A DNA stretch of 64,000 nt. Source: Isoetes taiwanensis. Lineage: Eukaryota > Streptophyta > Lycopodiopsida > Isoetales > Isoetaceae. Below are positions 45,779 through 57,107 of the stretch, piece after piece. The notes under the pieces are model-generated. The model searched no databases, was not told the origin of the DNA, and saw nothing but the letters and a program-made list of their open reading frames with translations. Within the stretch, counting starts at the first letter, position 1; each line of letters opens with the position of its first letter. A program made the translations under genes and the position numbers. The stretch is taken from positions 1,714,116 to 1,778,115 of the forward strand of contig JAJEKV010000100.1 of NCBI GenBank assembly GCA_021234155.1, in the 5' to 3' direction.

Positions 45779-46804
45779 TCAGCCAACAGCCATGGTGCAA
45801 TCATCCTTGTGCACAGGGATGAAATCCACACCAGGCTCAAGAATGACAACATCATCACTGTCTCGACTATAAGAATCATCATCAATATCTTCAAAGTTAT
45901 TATCTTGTTCATCAATAGGAATGGCATCATCCCAATAGCGCCTCCTCCTAGGCCCATTCCGCTCCACAGGCACAAAACCTGCTGGCAGCCCAAAGAAAAT
46001 TGTCCTCATATCCGATGGCATGCAGTGAGAAGGATTCAGCAGCACCCTCCATGCAGCCCGGACACGGTGCTCATTAATATGTGCAGTATTGGAAGGGATA
46101 ATCCAAGAACTGGAGAATGTAAATTTTCTAGAACGAATCATTCTGGCCAGTGTAAACAACAAGCTAGCAGTCAATCTACGGTTCCCATGATAGTTAACAA
46201 AATGGGCAGCTCGATTCAACAAGTTTTTGTTATCAAGAACAACTAAGTTTTTCGTACCACCAGCTCCCCATCTCAAATACAAATCCTTACCTTTCTCGAT
46301 GGCAACCTCACTCACATTATGAAGATGGCAGACATAATGAACCTTTCCCACATCCTTCATACAATACCCAACCATACCCTCAAAACAATGAAGACAAGTA
46401 TTCTTCAGGGCTTTACACACTAATATCACACCAGGAGGCTTAAAAACCCAATTAAAATCTTTTTTTATGGCGTCATTCATGGCCCTAGGACTTTTAAACC
46501 GGGCTCTAAACACAGCCTGACAATGCAAATGATCTACAATAGCACCACGTTCCATGGCTACAGCTCCAGCAACACACCTCCGATTGCAAAAACCCACAAG
46601 ACCATCATAAAAGCTCATGGGCACATCTTGCCCAGACAGACCTAAGGTGACACTCACATCTATGAGATTCCAGTCCTGCTCAGCACAAAAATCACGACCA
46701 TTCTCTTGGGAATTGGAAGAACTCAGATTCAAAATGTGGCTCACAGAACCAGGGGCAGAGCAACCAGGACTCTTCCCCTTTCTGGCTGCCCTCTTCATAG
46801 ACAT
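45779..46804 (-). CDS. Replitron-like HUH endonuclease (341 aa)
   Basis: A single intact frame. I take the ATG at 46804 (MSMKRAARKGK, a basic NLS-like start) because upstream codons lack ATG. Residues 92-96 read HLHCQ, the paired-histidine HUH metal site, within GAIVDHLHCQAVFRARFK. Residues 146-151 read GYCMKD, the tyrosine/lysine motif III that would form the covalent DNA link. A possible motif I is LIDVSVTLG (47-55). The C-terminal half holds a helical segment (RRLTASLLFTLARMIRS, later RVRAAWRVLLNPSHCMP) and an acidic tail (DNNFEDIDDDSYSRDSDD). This order matches Replitron-type Rep proteins, eukaryotic transposons thought to move by rolling-circle or peel-and-paste replication. No helicase is fused, unlike Helitrons. 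Being unbroken amid decayed repeats, it may be active or recently so. Confidence 0.75.
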   Translation of the reverse strand: MSMKRAARKGKSPGCSAPGSVSHILNLSSSNSQENGRDFCAEQDWNLIDVSVTLGLSGQDVPMSFYDGLVGFCNRRCVAGAVAMERGAIVDHLHCQAVFRARFKSPRAMNDAIKKDFNWVFKPPGVILVCKALKNTCLHCFEGMVGYCMKDVGKVHYVCHLHNVSEVAIEKGKDLYLRWGAGGTKNLVVLDNKNLLNRAAHFVNYHGNRRLTASLLFTLARMIRSRKFTFSSSWIIPSNTAHINEHRVRAAWRVLLNPSHCMPSDMRTIFFGLPAGFVPVERNGPRRRRYWDDAIPIDEQDNNFEDIDDDSYSRDSDDVVILEPGVDFIPVHKDDCTMAVG

Positions 46805-47420
46805 GGCAGAAAACCACAAACAAAAACAAAGCCACAGTTCCAGAACACTCCACCTCCGCTCCCCGCCAACGAACCCGACCCCAGCTTATCCAGAACTCCA
46901 AAAAAAGAAACACCCGGCAGCCACGACACATCAGAAGCAGCTCCGCCATCCTTGGAGCACCCCAAGGAAGAACTCACAGTTCCGGCCAACCGGGCATCCA
47001 GAACTCCAAGATGCCCGCCCAATGTTCTAGGGTTTCGAACCACCCTTGCCACCGTCAGCAAAATACCATTCCACATACAAATACCCCAATCACACCATTG
47101 CAAACCTTATGTTATAAATATAACATTTCACATTTCGGCCACATTATTGATTGTCGATATGATGGGAAGTGAATTGGGGTAGAGAATTTGGCATTCACAC
47201 AAGTAGACATGTGTAATTAGGAGTGAAATGCATGTGAATACATTGCACTTACAATACAAATTTATTGGCTCTAGTTTTTGGTTAATGTTGGATGGCCTTG
47301 CAAAACTATTTTGATTCAAAAATCAAAACAATAGGATCAAATGAGTAAGAAAGCTTGGGTTCTCGACCAATCTTTATAGGCAGGATCATTTGTGAAATCA
47401 TCGTCTGAAAAAAGAAAAAG
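46805..47420. other. 5' flank of the HUH gene
   Basis: G+C-rich between about 46840 and 47050, with repeated CCAGAACTCCAA words, then AT-rich. It may hold the promoter and left terminus of the HUH element. No gene was recognised. Confidence 0.4.
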
Positions 47421-47429
47421 GTATTTTAT

Positions 47430-48004
47430 CGCTACCAGCTCAATGGAATGTGCAAGTCATAGATACACAGTTCAAGAAAATTTGGAGAGGTGTGTGGATA
47501 AAACTTCTCCCTCCCTGAATGAATTTTTTTTTATGGCAAGTGATTCATAGGTCTCTATGATAAAATAGAAGGGTATCTAAATTCAAATATGACGTGAGCC
47601 CTTTATGTCCATTGTGCAAGATTGATGAAGAGTCTCTGAAACATTGCTTAATAGAGTCCACTGACCTGCAAATTATGTGGTTTTGGTGCATGGATATGTT
47701 CAACACTACACTGGGGACCAAAGACATCCTTCTAGGTAGATATCCAGTAGAATGGTCAGTCTTAAAATACAAAGCTTTTCATATTGTCAGATCATGGGCA
47801 TTATGGGTCATATGGAACAAGTGTGTGTTTGAACGTGATGTTTCTCTTGTTTGTATCACCTTAAGAAGAAGGCATCTACATTTATCTTAAAAGGGTTTTG
47901 TAGCTATCCCCTCTTCAAACTTGTTCAGGAGGGTATCTACCTGCTATAGTGCTTTGTAATAGTTTATTTATAAATGAAAATTTATTTATCCTTCAAGAAA
48001 AAAA
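47430..48004 (+). mobile_element. 3'-terminal fragment of a LINE (zf-RVT domain and A-rich tail)
   Basis: Reading across two frames gives FKKIWRGVWIKLLPPS-like sequence, FFLWQVIHRSL, then SPLCPLCKIDEESLKHCLIE and SWALWVIWNKCVF. This is the C-terminal zinc-binding region typical of plant L1-type LINE reverse transcriptases (CPLC...H...C, then ALWVIW). The 3' end is A-rich (TTTATCCTTCAAGAAAAAAA, 47985-48004). It is 5' truncated and frameshifted. Copia-2 begins 24 bp beyond. Confidence 0.65.
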
Positions 48005-48027
48005 TGGAAGCTGTATTGTACGAGTAG

Positions 48028-48842
48028 TGATAGATTTTAGAGGCAACAATATGATTATCACAAATGTAATGATGAAATGCCTAGCAAGATTCTTCCAATT
48101 CAAAAATACTTGAACACATGTAGTACAAATGAAGATCTAGTGGAGAGCCACAATATGGTCTCTAATCTCCACTAGAATAAACAAGTACAATAACAATAGT
48201 TTTAAGGTCAATAAACCATTGAGTTTTAAACCTTTAAACCTTTAAACCTTGTTACTGTTCATCGGGCATTTGACACAATCACTGTAGCCCTGTTGACTGA
48301 GCATATCACCCCCTTCTGAGCCGGATCAACACAATAACTTCACCGTCTGAGTATGTTATCATAGGTTCTACATTCTTAATCATGAATCTGGCGGTTAAGG
48401 AGAGGATCTACTTTCCAATCCGGGCTTTTTCTCACCTGTGTATATATCCCACAGGATAAACTTAAGTGACGAGACGTCTTCACAATATCCCACAGGATTA
48501 TCACTAGAAATTGGCTTTTTGGACCATTGGAACTTATTTTCAAATTTATACGATGTCTTCTTGCAACCTTAACAATGGTGACAACATTAGGTTTTCAATC
48601 TTCAATGAGCATTTTCTAATGAGCACCCTAGATAATGACATAATACTCAAGATTGTCTGGCCTACTGCCACTGCTTCTCATAGGCAGACCTATTGGCTCA
48701 AGTCTTCATGCAGAATAGTTTACAACCTTCAGCAACTTATGAATCCACTTAGATCATTATCTGCTCACTTGCTTCCTAAATGCACTCACTGCCACTGCTT
48801 CTCATGAGTGCACAACTGACTTATAATGCTGAAATCTCAACA
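48028..48842 (-). repeat. Copia-2 3' LTR (815 bp)
   Basis: TGATAGATTTTAGAGG to AAATCTCAACA in plus-strand reading. The pol stop codon lies just inside it (48837). Confidence 0.93.
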
Positions 48843-49874
48843 CTCCTCCTTCAGCTTATAAGTCTGTATATTTGACACATTTAACCCAGCTCTAAAGGAT
48901 ACATATTTACTTTCTGATAATGCCTTAGTGAAGATGTTTGCAACCTGCTTGTTTGTTTCAATATACTCCATATGAATTACCTTCTTTTCAGCTAGGTCTC
49001 GTATGAAATGCATGCTTAATTCAATGTGTTTTGTCCTATCATGATGCACAGGATTCTTCACTATTGCTATGCAGCTTTGGCTATCTGTCCATATGTCAGT
49101 AGGCTGCATTTGTTCACAGTACAATTCATTTAACAATCTTCTTAACCACACTACCTCTTTTGCAACTAATGCAACTGCTGCATGTTCAGCTTCTGCTGAA
49201 CTCATGGCCACAGCAGCTTGCTTTTTGCATCTCCAAGAGAGAACCCCTCCACCAAGAAATATAGCATATCCTGATGTGGATCTTCTTGTATGCAGGTCTC
49301 CTCCCCAATCTGCATCACTATAACATTTCATGATTAGGTTTTCTAAATTGAAACAAATACCATGTCCTTGAGTGCCTTTGAGATATTTCAAGACTCGTTT
49401 AGCAGCCTCCCAATGTTCTCTGGTTACATTATGATTTCTCCTGCTGAGAATGTTAACTGCATAAGCTATGTCAGGTCGGGTATTATTAGCCAAGTATAGT
49501 AAACATCCAATTAATGCCCTGTAAGGAATGTTTTCCATTTTTGCAGTATCCTCTTTAGTTGAGTCTTGTACATGTGTTAATCTGTGTCCTGGAGCCATTG
49601 GGATTTTTGCTGGCTTTGCTTCTGACAGGCTGAATCTTTTGAGCATATTTTCTACATGCTTTTCTTGGTGTAGCCTCAACCATTTTTGCTCTCTATTCCT
49701 GACTACCTCTATACCTAGGAATTTTTTTAGTTCACCTAGGTCTGCCATTTGAAACCGTGACTTCAGAATACTCTTGCATACATTTAGAATTTTGATTGAG
49801 CTAGCTACCATAATGCAATCATCCATATACAATGCAATTATGCAATATTCATCCCCTTGCTTGAATCTATACAA
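48837..49874 (-). pseudogene. Copia-2 RT (3' half) and RNase H
   Basis: Starts with the catalytic ALYMDDCIMVAS and continues with ENIPYRALIGCLLYLANNTR, EAAKRVLKYLKGTQGHG, the RNase H core CYSDADWGGDLHTRRSTSGY, AMSSAEAEHAAVALVAKEVV and NIFTKALSESKYVSFRAGLN. The stretch is complete and unbroken to the stop. It is in a different frame from the upstream part, so it would not be translated as a polyprotein without frameshifting. Confidence 0.9.
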
Positions 49875-51513
49875 ATTGCCATCTCAAATCCTTGTTCTTG
49901 CAAGAATTGGTTCATACATAAGTACCATTCTCTTGGTGATTGCTTTAATCCATATACAGCCCTATTTAATTTCCATATCATGTTTTTCCCTTGCTCATAG
50001 ACTGGAGCTTGCCTCATAAATGCCTCCTCCTCAAGTGTTGCATTTAAAAATGCTGTTTTGACATCCATATGATGTAATTCTAAATTCTGAGCATTGGCCA
50101 TGGCTAATAAAATTCTGATGCTTGTGAGTTTTACTACAGGTGAGTAGGTTTCATCATAATCCCTGCCTTTTTTCTGAGTAAAACCTTGAGCAACTAATCT
50201 TGCTTTGAATTTCTTGCTGCCATCTGGATTAAGCTTAATTTTATATAACCATTTAATTCCTATAATATTCTGCTTCCCATCAGATTTTACCAATTCATAT
50301 GTTTTGGTGTCTTCAAATGATTTAAGCTCATCTCTCATGGCTGCCATCCACTTTTCTTTGTCTGCACTCTCCTGAACTTCTTCAAAGTTCTGTGGTTCTT
50401 GTATCACCTCAGAGACTTTGTGTTCAATTTCTGCTGCTGGTATTTGACTCTCCTCTTCTATTGCATTTTCCTGAGTATTCTGCTCATTTTCTTCACTATG
50501 AACAGCCTGTTCAATCTCTTCTAAATCATCTGTCTCATCAATCTCAAATTTAACCATGGGTTCAGTAACTTTAGGTACTATTTTTACCCCTTTTCTGTAC
50601 CTATGTTTATACAATACACTTTCATTGAATAAAACATCTCGGCTGATTATAATGGCCTTTGTTTCTGGATTATATACTCTATATCCCTTGGCTTCATTAT
50701 CATAGCCCACCAAAAAACCAATCTCAGCCCTATTGTCAAGTTTTCTCCTTAATTCTGAAGGAACATGAGTGTATACCAAACAGCCATAAACTTTGTATTT
50801 CATATAATCTATTTTTTCCTTAGGATTCAATACAATATTTGGTATATTTCCATGAAGAGCAGAAGAGGGAAGTATATTCTGAATTTCTATGGCAGCTTGC
50901 AAAGCTTCCACCCAAAGACTGTTTGGTAAGCCACTTTTTTTTAACATAGACCTGATTGCATCCATAATTGTCCTGTTTTTCCTTTCTGACAACCCATTTT
51001 GTTGAGGAGTATATCTGCATGTTAATTGTCTTTTAATGCCATGTGTAATGCAGTATGTTCTAAATTTCATTGACAAGTACTCTCCTCCACGGTCTGATCT
51101 AATGCATTTTAGCTTGTGGCCTGTTTCCCTTTCCATTTCTGCCACATATTGTTTGAAAGCGTTTAAAGCTTGTGATTCCTTTTCCAAGCAATAAGTTTTA
51201 CATTTTCTGCTGTGATCATCAGTGAAGGTTATGAAGTATCTTTTGTTGCCTCTACCTCTCACATTTAATGGGCCACATAAATCAGAATGCACTAATTCCA
51301 AAGTTTGCTGTGTTTTAGATTGTCTTTTAGCAAATGGCAATCTGTGTAACTTTCCAAGAGCACATCCTTCACAGATATGGTTAGTTTTGTTGTCACAATA
51401 ATCTATGAGGCCTTGTTTGTGTAGAACTTCTAATTTCTTGTAATCTGTATGTGCTAATCTGTTATGCCAGAGTTCTACACCAACTTCAGATATTGCATTT
51501 ACACCACAATTAG
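49875..51513 (-). pseudogene. Copia-2 integrase and RT (5' half)
   Basis: Begins out of frame after protease with NAISEVGVELWHNRLAHTDY and CEGCALGKLHRLPFAKR (GAG-pre-integrase). The integrase core follows with LVHSDLCGPLN, IRSDRGGEYL and GLSERKNRTIM (the D-D-E residues). RT then starts with KGRDYDETYSPVVKLTSIRI, HHMDVKTAFLNATLEE and AVYGLKQSPREWY. The frame breaks after FLQEQGFEMA, where a few codons also seem lost, just before the YMDD motif. Confidence 0.9.
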
Positions 51514-52968
51514 CTCGAACAAGTTACCAACTCTTTTTGCATAAAACTTTAATTCATCTTTGAGAAAAACATTACATTGTTCAGCCTCAAATGTCACTCT
51601 ATATCCCAAATCACATAACTGACTCACTGAAATTAAATTTTTAATTATTGCTGGAACACACAACACATCTTCTATATTTATGATATTTCCATTTAAGTCT
51701 TTTAATTGCAGGAGCCCACTTCCTTGAATATCTTGCAATGCCCCATTTCCAACTTGGATCTTCCTTGATTTTGCAGTGGTAAATTTCTTCAAGACTTCAG
51801 CATCCTTGACTACTGATCTTTCAGCTCCAGAATCAACTATTAAATGATCAGTATTATTAGCACATGCATTCTCATTGATAACTGCAAAATCACTTAATAC
51901 CTCATCTTCATCTTCTGCTTCAGTCTTAGTTTTAGCCTCTTGTTCTTCTTGAGTAATGTATGCTTTCTCATAGCCTCGACCCCTACCTCTGCCTGATCTT
52001 CCACTGCTGGATTCACCTCTTCCTCTAGAAGATTTACCATAATTTTTTGGTGTGGGACACTTAGAGGCTACATGTCCTCTCCCTCCACAAGTAAAACAAT
52101 TGAATTCCTTCTTTAGTTTAGGGCATTCACTTTTATAATGCCCTGCCTCATGACAATGATAGCAAATTATTTTACCTTTCCTTTTCATCACTAATATTTC
52201 AGGGGTTTCTTCATTTTGACTTTGCCTTAATACTTTCTTTTGCTCCCATTCAGTTCTAAGCATAATTTCTGCCTCTTCCCTACTTTTGCTTGAATTTCTA
52301 ATGAATAAAGCCAATGTCTCATTCTCCCCTATGGCTCTTGAAATTTGCAGCACCTGACTCCCCTCAGATATTACAACCCCAACCCCTTCTAGGTCAGCAA
52401 TCAAGTTATCAAACTTGTTGAAAAATTCAGATACATCTTCATCCTCTCTAAGCCTTAGATTCCTTAATTCGTTTTCCAATAAATCTATTTGTGAGGACGT
52501 TTTCTCCTCATAATGCTTAAGCAAAAACTTCCACATCTCCCTAGGACTGAGAGATCTTAACTTCAAACGTATAGCAGGACTTACCTTACAAGTTATGATT
52601 CCTTGAGCTTCCTTGACTTTAGCCTGCAATGATTTCCCTCCTCCTGTACTGGTACCTCCTCCAGAACGTCCAGTATTGACACCTGAGCCTGCACCTGTAG
52701 CTCCTGAGCTTGCACCTACACCAGGTTGACCACCTGCAGCTCCTGAGTTTGCACCTGCAACAGGTTGACCACCTGCTCCAGTTACTGATCCTGTAGAAGC
52801 AGTTCTAGTCAGCACATCCGCTGCCACTGAGCTATTAGGATCGACCACCTCCCAGAGCTCCTCCACATCCCGAACATGCATTATGGCATCTTTCCATATT
52901 TGAAATCCTGGACCACCTTTGTATACATCTATGGTGTTAAGCAAACTCACTCCAAATCTGCTAGACAT
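51499..52968 (-). CDS. Copia-2 gag and protease ORF
   Basis: I choose the ATG at 52968 (MSSRFGVSLLNTIDVYKGG) because codons upstream run through the PBS and LTR. Gag contains a Gly/Ala/Ser-rich insert near 52640-52820 (GQPGVGASSGATGAGSG), a helical core (KTSSQIDLLENELRNLRLRE), and two CCHC zinc knuckles (CYHCHEAGHYKSEC and CFTCGGRGHVASKC). Many Copia gags have one knuckle. An Arg/Gly/Ser stretch follows, then protease LIVDSGAERSVVKD. It ends at a stop after NLFELIVV, one frame away from integrase. Confidence 0.88.
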   Translation of the reverse strand: MSSRFGVSLLNTIDVYKGGPGFQIWKDAIMHVRDVEELWEVVDPNSSVAADVLTRTASTGSVTGAGGQPVAGANSGAAGGQPGVGASSGATGAGSGVNTGRSGGGTSTGGGKSLQAKVKEAQGIITCKVSPAIRLKLRSLSPREMWKFLLKHYEEKTSSQIDLLENELRNLRLREDEDVSEFFNKFDNLIADLEGVGVVISEGSQVLQISRAIGENETLALFIRNSSKSREEAEIMLRTEWEQKKVLRQSQNEETPEILVMKRKGKIICYHCHEAGHYKSECPKLKKEFNCFTCGGRGHVASKCPTPKNYGKSSRGRGESSSGRSGRGRGRGYEKAYITQEEQEAKTKTEAEDEDEVLSDFAVINENACANNTDHLIVDSGAERSVVKDAEVLKKFTTAKSRKIQVGNGALQDIQGSGLLQLKDLNGNIINIEDVLCVPAIIKNLISVSQLCDLGYRVTFEAEQCNVFLKDELKFYAKRVGNLFELIVV

Positions 52969-52991
52969 GATTAAAATGGCTCTGATACCAC

Positions 52992-53838
52992 TGATAGATT
53001 TTAGAGGCAACAATATGATTATCACAAATGTAATGATGAAATGCCTAGCAAGATTCTTCCAATTCAAAAATACTTGAACACATGTAGTACAAATGAAGAT
53101 CTATGTGGAGAGCCACAATATGGTCTCTAATCTCCACTAGAATAAACAAGTACAATAACAATAGTTTTAAGGTCAATAAACCATTGAGTTTTAAACCTTT
53201 AAACCTTTAAACCTTGTTACTGTTCATCGGGCATTTGACACAATCAATGTAGCCCTGTTGACTGAGCATATCACCCCCTTCTGAGCCGGATCAACACAAT
53301 AACTTCACCGTCTGAGTATGTTATCATAGGTTCTACATTCTTAATCATGAATCCAGCGGTTAAGGAGAGGATCTACTTTCCAATCCGGGCTTTTTCTCAC
53401 CTGTGTATATATCCCACAGGATAAACTTAAGTGACGAGACGTCTTCACAATATCCCACAGGATTATCACTAGAAATTGGCTTTTTGGACCATTGGAACTT
53501 ATTTTCGAATTTATACGCTGCCTTCTTGCAACCTTAACAATGGTGACAACATTAGGTTTTCAATCTTCAATGAGCATTTTCTAATGAGCACTAAACTGGC
53601 AACTAATCATCCATGTTTGTACCCTAGATAATGACATAATACTCAAGATTGTCTGGCCTACTGCCACTGCTTCTCATAGGCAGACCTATTGGCTCAAGTC
53701 TTCATGCAGAATAGTTTACAACCTTCAGCAACTTATGAATCCACTTAGATCATTATCTGCTCACTTGCTTCCTAAATGCACTCACTGCCACTGCTTCTCA
53801 TGAGTGCACAACTGACTTATAATGCTGAAATCTCAACA
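52992..53838 (-). repeat. Copia-2 5' LTR (847 bp)
   Basis: Almost identical to 48028-48842 but with 32 extra bases at about 53590-53621 (around ACTGGCAACTAATCATCC) between GAGCA and CCCTAG. Whether this is an insertion here or a loss from the 3' LTR is undecided. Confidence 0.93.
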
Positions 53839-53843
53839 AGTAG

Positions 53844-56800
53844 AACCCCTCAATAAAGCCTCCCATGCTATAGTTATTGAATAAAATGCCCATGCTAATC
53901 CACAATTTGCAAAAATGTTGATCAAATCTTACGTTTTACCACAGAAGAACTTGAAACTTGATAAGCCTGCCACAACTTATATCTCAGAATTAGTACTAAG
54001 CAGATAGAACTAAGCACCGCACTTCAAAAGTCCTTAGCACTCCGTCTCTTCTAAATAAGCCATATAAGCTAAGCTCTGCATAAATGAAAAGCCTGCCTCT
54101 TGGCAACTGACCAACTACGCGGGAAGACTTGCAAGAGAATCTTCTGGCTGCACATTCTAGTCTCAAATAGGGATTTCACCCACGTCCAGGCCCGAAACTC
54201 TGTGCATAATACAAGCAATGCTCAATAGTCTCTCATCGCATCTCATATAAGGGGCATATTTATGACATCTGAGGCCTAAACGTATGAACTCAAATGTTTA
54301 CCTTAAGGCTTCAGTGTAGAATTTGCCAAAGAAGGGTGCGGATTCGAGGAGGAGGTAATGTATTCCAAGTCCAATTCCACATAGGCGTTGCCGGGCCTAC
54401 GCAACTATTTTTTCAGAAATATGAGTCTTCTAGTAGTTTAAAGATCAAGGAAAGGAAGCACAATGATTGAAGAATTTTATATAATGGGGGTTGAGATCCA
54501 TGTGGATCAATCACAAACGACGGGAGACCATTATGGATACACCCCTCATTGCCATAAACATTGGCATACAAATCCTATTCTTCAAGTTACAATTAAGCCA
54601 CATATTTAGGGTATGGATAGACAGGCTTAGGATCCCAAAACAAAACATTGCAATCTAAATTATGTTGCATAACTAAGTTTATGGGGGTAGTGGATGAGTT
54701 TTCACTCCAAGGCCCATACGTGGGCTTAAATTTTGCGACACATTAACATGCATTGTCAATATTTAGACTTTCCAAACATAAGGGTTAACAATTTAATAAC
54801 ATACATCCAACGCATGTTTGTAATATGTCAAAATCTCATTAAGCCTCAATCCTCTATTTCTAGAGATAATTGTCTTCTGTGGCGATATTTGTTTAGTATG
54901 CATGCAAGCTTTTACTATTGCCTCTGGAAAATGGTTTTATTTTGAGTTTTGAGTTTATAGTATGCTTTCTAAACAACCTCAAACATCTCAACAACTTGTA
55001 GAAGGTGAAAATTGTTGCTAGACAAATCAGAGGAAGATAGTTGCATACATCCTTGTCATTTGACTTAATTTGCAATACATGCCTCATACATCTCCTAGTT
55101 GACAATGAGCACATAGCTAATGTCCATGCATGCATAACTCACCGAACCACAACAACTTTGTGTTTCTCCATCTAGTCGACCTTGTTAATATGACTGGAAA
55201 ACAAATAGCAAATTTCGTTTAGGGGTAATCCCAATTTAAGAAGTAAGATTCCATAATACCAATATAACATCGCTAGCCATCTTGAAGACGATAATACTAT
55301 TTCCTATTCACTCTCTGGTGCTGAGATAATACTATTTTCTGTTTATTCTCTGGTTCTCAGCAGTCTACTGGTGCTAGCCAATCCAGGGTTGTTTGAAATA
55401 ATAATGTTTGAAAGCGACCTTTATTAGATCTGCAATTATAGCAATACATACAGACAAAAATGTGCATATTCATTATGTGATCTATAGTTATATTCATAAC
55501 ATAAACAGACCTTGTCTCTCCTCTATATTCAAGCATCAGTTGGCAGTCCTCAACTGCATTGATCACAACTACAATCATTAAGATTTCATCTGCGAGAAGT
55601 TAAATTCCTATGCAATAAATTTAGTGCACGATTAAGATACATGCAGATGGGTTCAAAGAGATATCAGCTTTAAAACATTATAGCATTTCAGGCCATGGCA
55701 GCTCCAATATTCTGATCATCATGATCTAATGCCATTGTTTGATTCATCCATCCACATGTCTTTTTAGTTAAATTAGATGTTGGCAGAATGTGATAACAAC
55801 CCGGTCTAAAATTTCAATGAGACAGACTGGACGATATAGGATCATACTCATAAGCAGCGGCTAACAGTGCAAGTTGATTCCAGTATTTCTTGCCCTTCGC
55901 ATATAATTTGAGGCCTATAAAATAATATATGGAACATGTAAGACTCAGTAAAGATACATCAAGGAGAACAAAATGTGGAGTGCTTATGGCTCTAAGAGGT
56001 CAACATGTATAATGGCTAATGAGCTGAGCAGATACTTGGACATTGAAGTTACACATGCAATTGTACAATGGCTAATGAGCTGAGCAGATGCTTGGACATT
56101 GAAGTTACACATGCATTGCAATCAAGGCAATGGAACTTTGCTTTCAAGAAATAAAAAAGCAATGAGACGAATGTAACAACTTGAACTTAATCAGCTAAGT
56201 GTTCCTATAAATATGTAGAACTCAATATATTCCTACGGCAATTGATATGAGACCTCATGTTGAAAGAAAGTATGCAATCAAATGCTTGAAAATCCTCTCA
56301 TAAAGGGCAGAATGTTGGGCAAGCTACATACCTTCAATAGCATTCAGGAATGAAAGTTAACCACAAAGATTTCAACCTAGCTATTAGCTACGGATCTCCT
56401 TAGTAATCAATGACCAATTTGCTTGCCATATTTTTTTTTGCTCAAGAGTTGCATTTGTATGTTATATTTAAATCACATAAATATAACATTGCAGAAGATC
56501 AATAAGAACCCTGGATCAATAATCTAGTATTACACAAAGCCAGGTAATACCTTGGACATTCTTTGGGCTGCATGCATCCTCGGTATATTCTCCTAATGGG
56601 TGTTGATTTCAATTTCCTCAGTCATCTTTGCAGATCAAAGTAAAACTTACATTCATGGATATAATTGCACTGTGCTAGTACCAAAATCATTTTCAAATAT
56701 ATCTTCATCCGGTCAAAAAGAAGGCCAGTATTTCAAAGGGCATACAAATATAGTTTTAATCAAGCATCCTATATAGATATAGAGATAAAACAGCAAAAAT

Positions 56801-57047
56801 GACCCACCTTCAAAATTTGCGGAGAATTTTTTGATGGCGTGAAGCTATCAGCAAAGAACTGGCCATTTTCTAAGCATTGAAAACATGGCCTCAACGTTTT
56901 GCAACACCTGAAATAAACTGTTAACATAAGAAAGGCTCCCAATTCTTATCGCATTCCATAAAAAATTCAGCTAGAAGAGATAGAGAAGCATGAAGAATGG
57001 AAGATAAGACCAGAAAAGAAACTTTCTTAAAGGAAGGAAACTTGCAC
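53844..57047. other. AT-rich stretch; no gene recognised, one tandem duplication
   Basis: A 56-bp unit with AATGGCTAATGAGCTGAGCA is repeated at 56011 and 56067. Near 55285-55355, CTGGTGCTGAGATAATACTATT-type units are also repeated. I found no exon with good signals; this may be introns or 3' flank of the minus-strand gene suggested at 57-61.7 kb. Confidence 0.45.
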
Positions 57048-57107
57048 CATGGAAGTGGTACAACAAACTGCCTGAACTGGTCTGCAATGCGATGACAGCA
57101 CCCGGAA
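57048..57107 (-). CDS. Candidate 60-nt exon of a minus-strand gene
   Basis: On the minus strand a CCTTACATTCCAG acceptor precedes a segment reading PGAVIALQTSSGSLLYHFH and a CATG|GTGCAAG donor. The G-x-V-x-A-L-x-x-x-x-G-x-L-L pattern recalls a beta-propeller blade of PQQ or WD type. It is short and unconfirmed. Whether it belongs with the exons at 60.6-61.65 kb is unknown. Confidence 0.3.

Larger units (their letters stand above)
48028..53838 (-). mobile_element. Copia-2: full-length, recently inserted Copia element (5.8 kb)
   Basis: LTRs at 48028-48842 and 52992-53838 and the target duplication AGTAG (48023-48027 and 53839-53843). On the minus strand: 5' LTR, PBS TGGTATCAGAGC one base after the LTR, gag, protease, integrase, RT, RNase H, and purine tract GAAGGAGGAG before the 3' LTR. 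By eye the LTRs differ by about six substitutions over 815 aligned bases plus two indels, so the insertion is young. Two frame breaks (near 51515 and 49875) nevertheless prevent a full polyprotein. Confidence 0.95.

Noticed and set aside
46692-47182. Plus- and minus-strand ORFs overlapping the 5' part of the HUH gene
   Set aside because: They overlap the better supported HUH frame or its G+C-rich flank and show no recognisable motif.
51499-51520. Programmed ribosomal frameshift in Copia-2
   Set aside because: No slippery heptamer was evident at the break, and a second, clearly damaging break follows in RT, so simple mutation is more likely.
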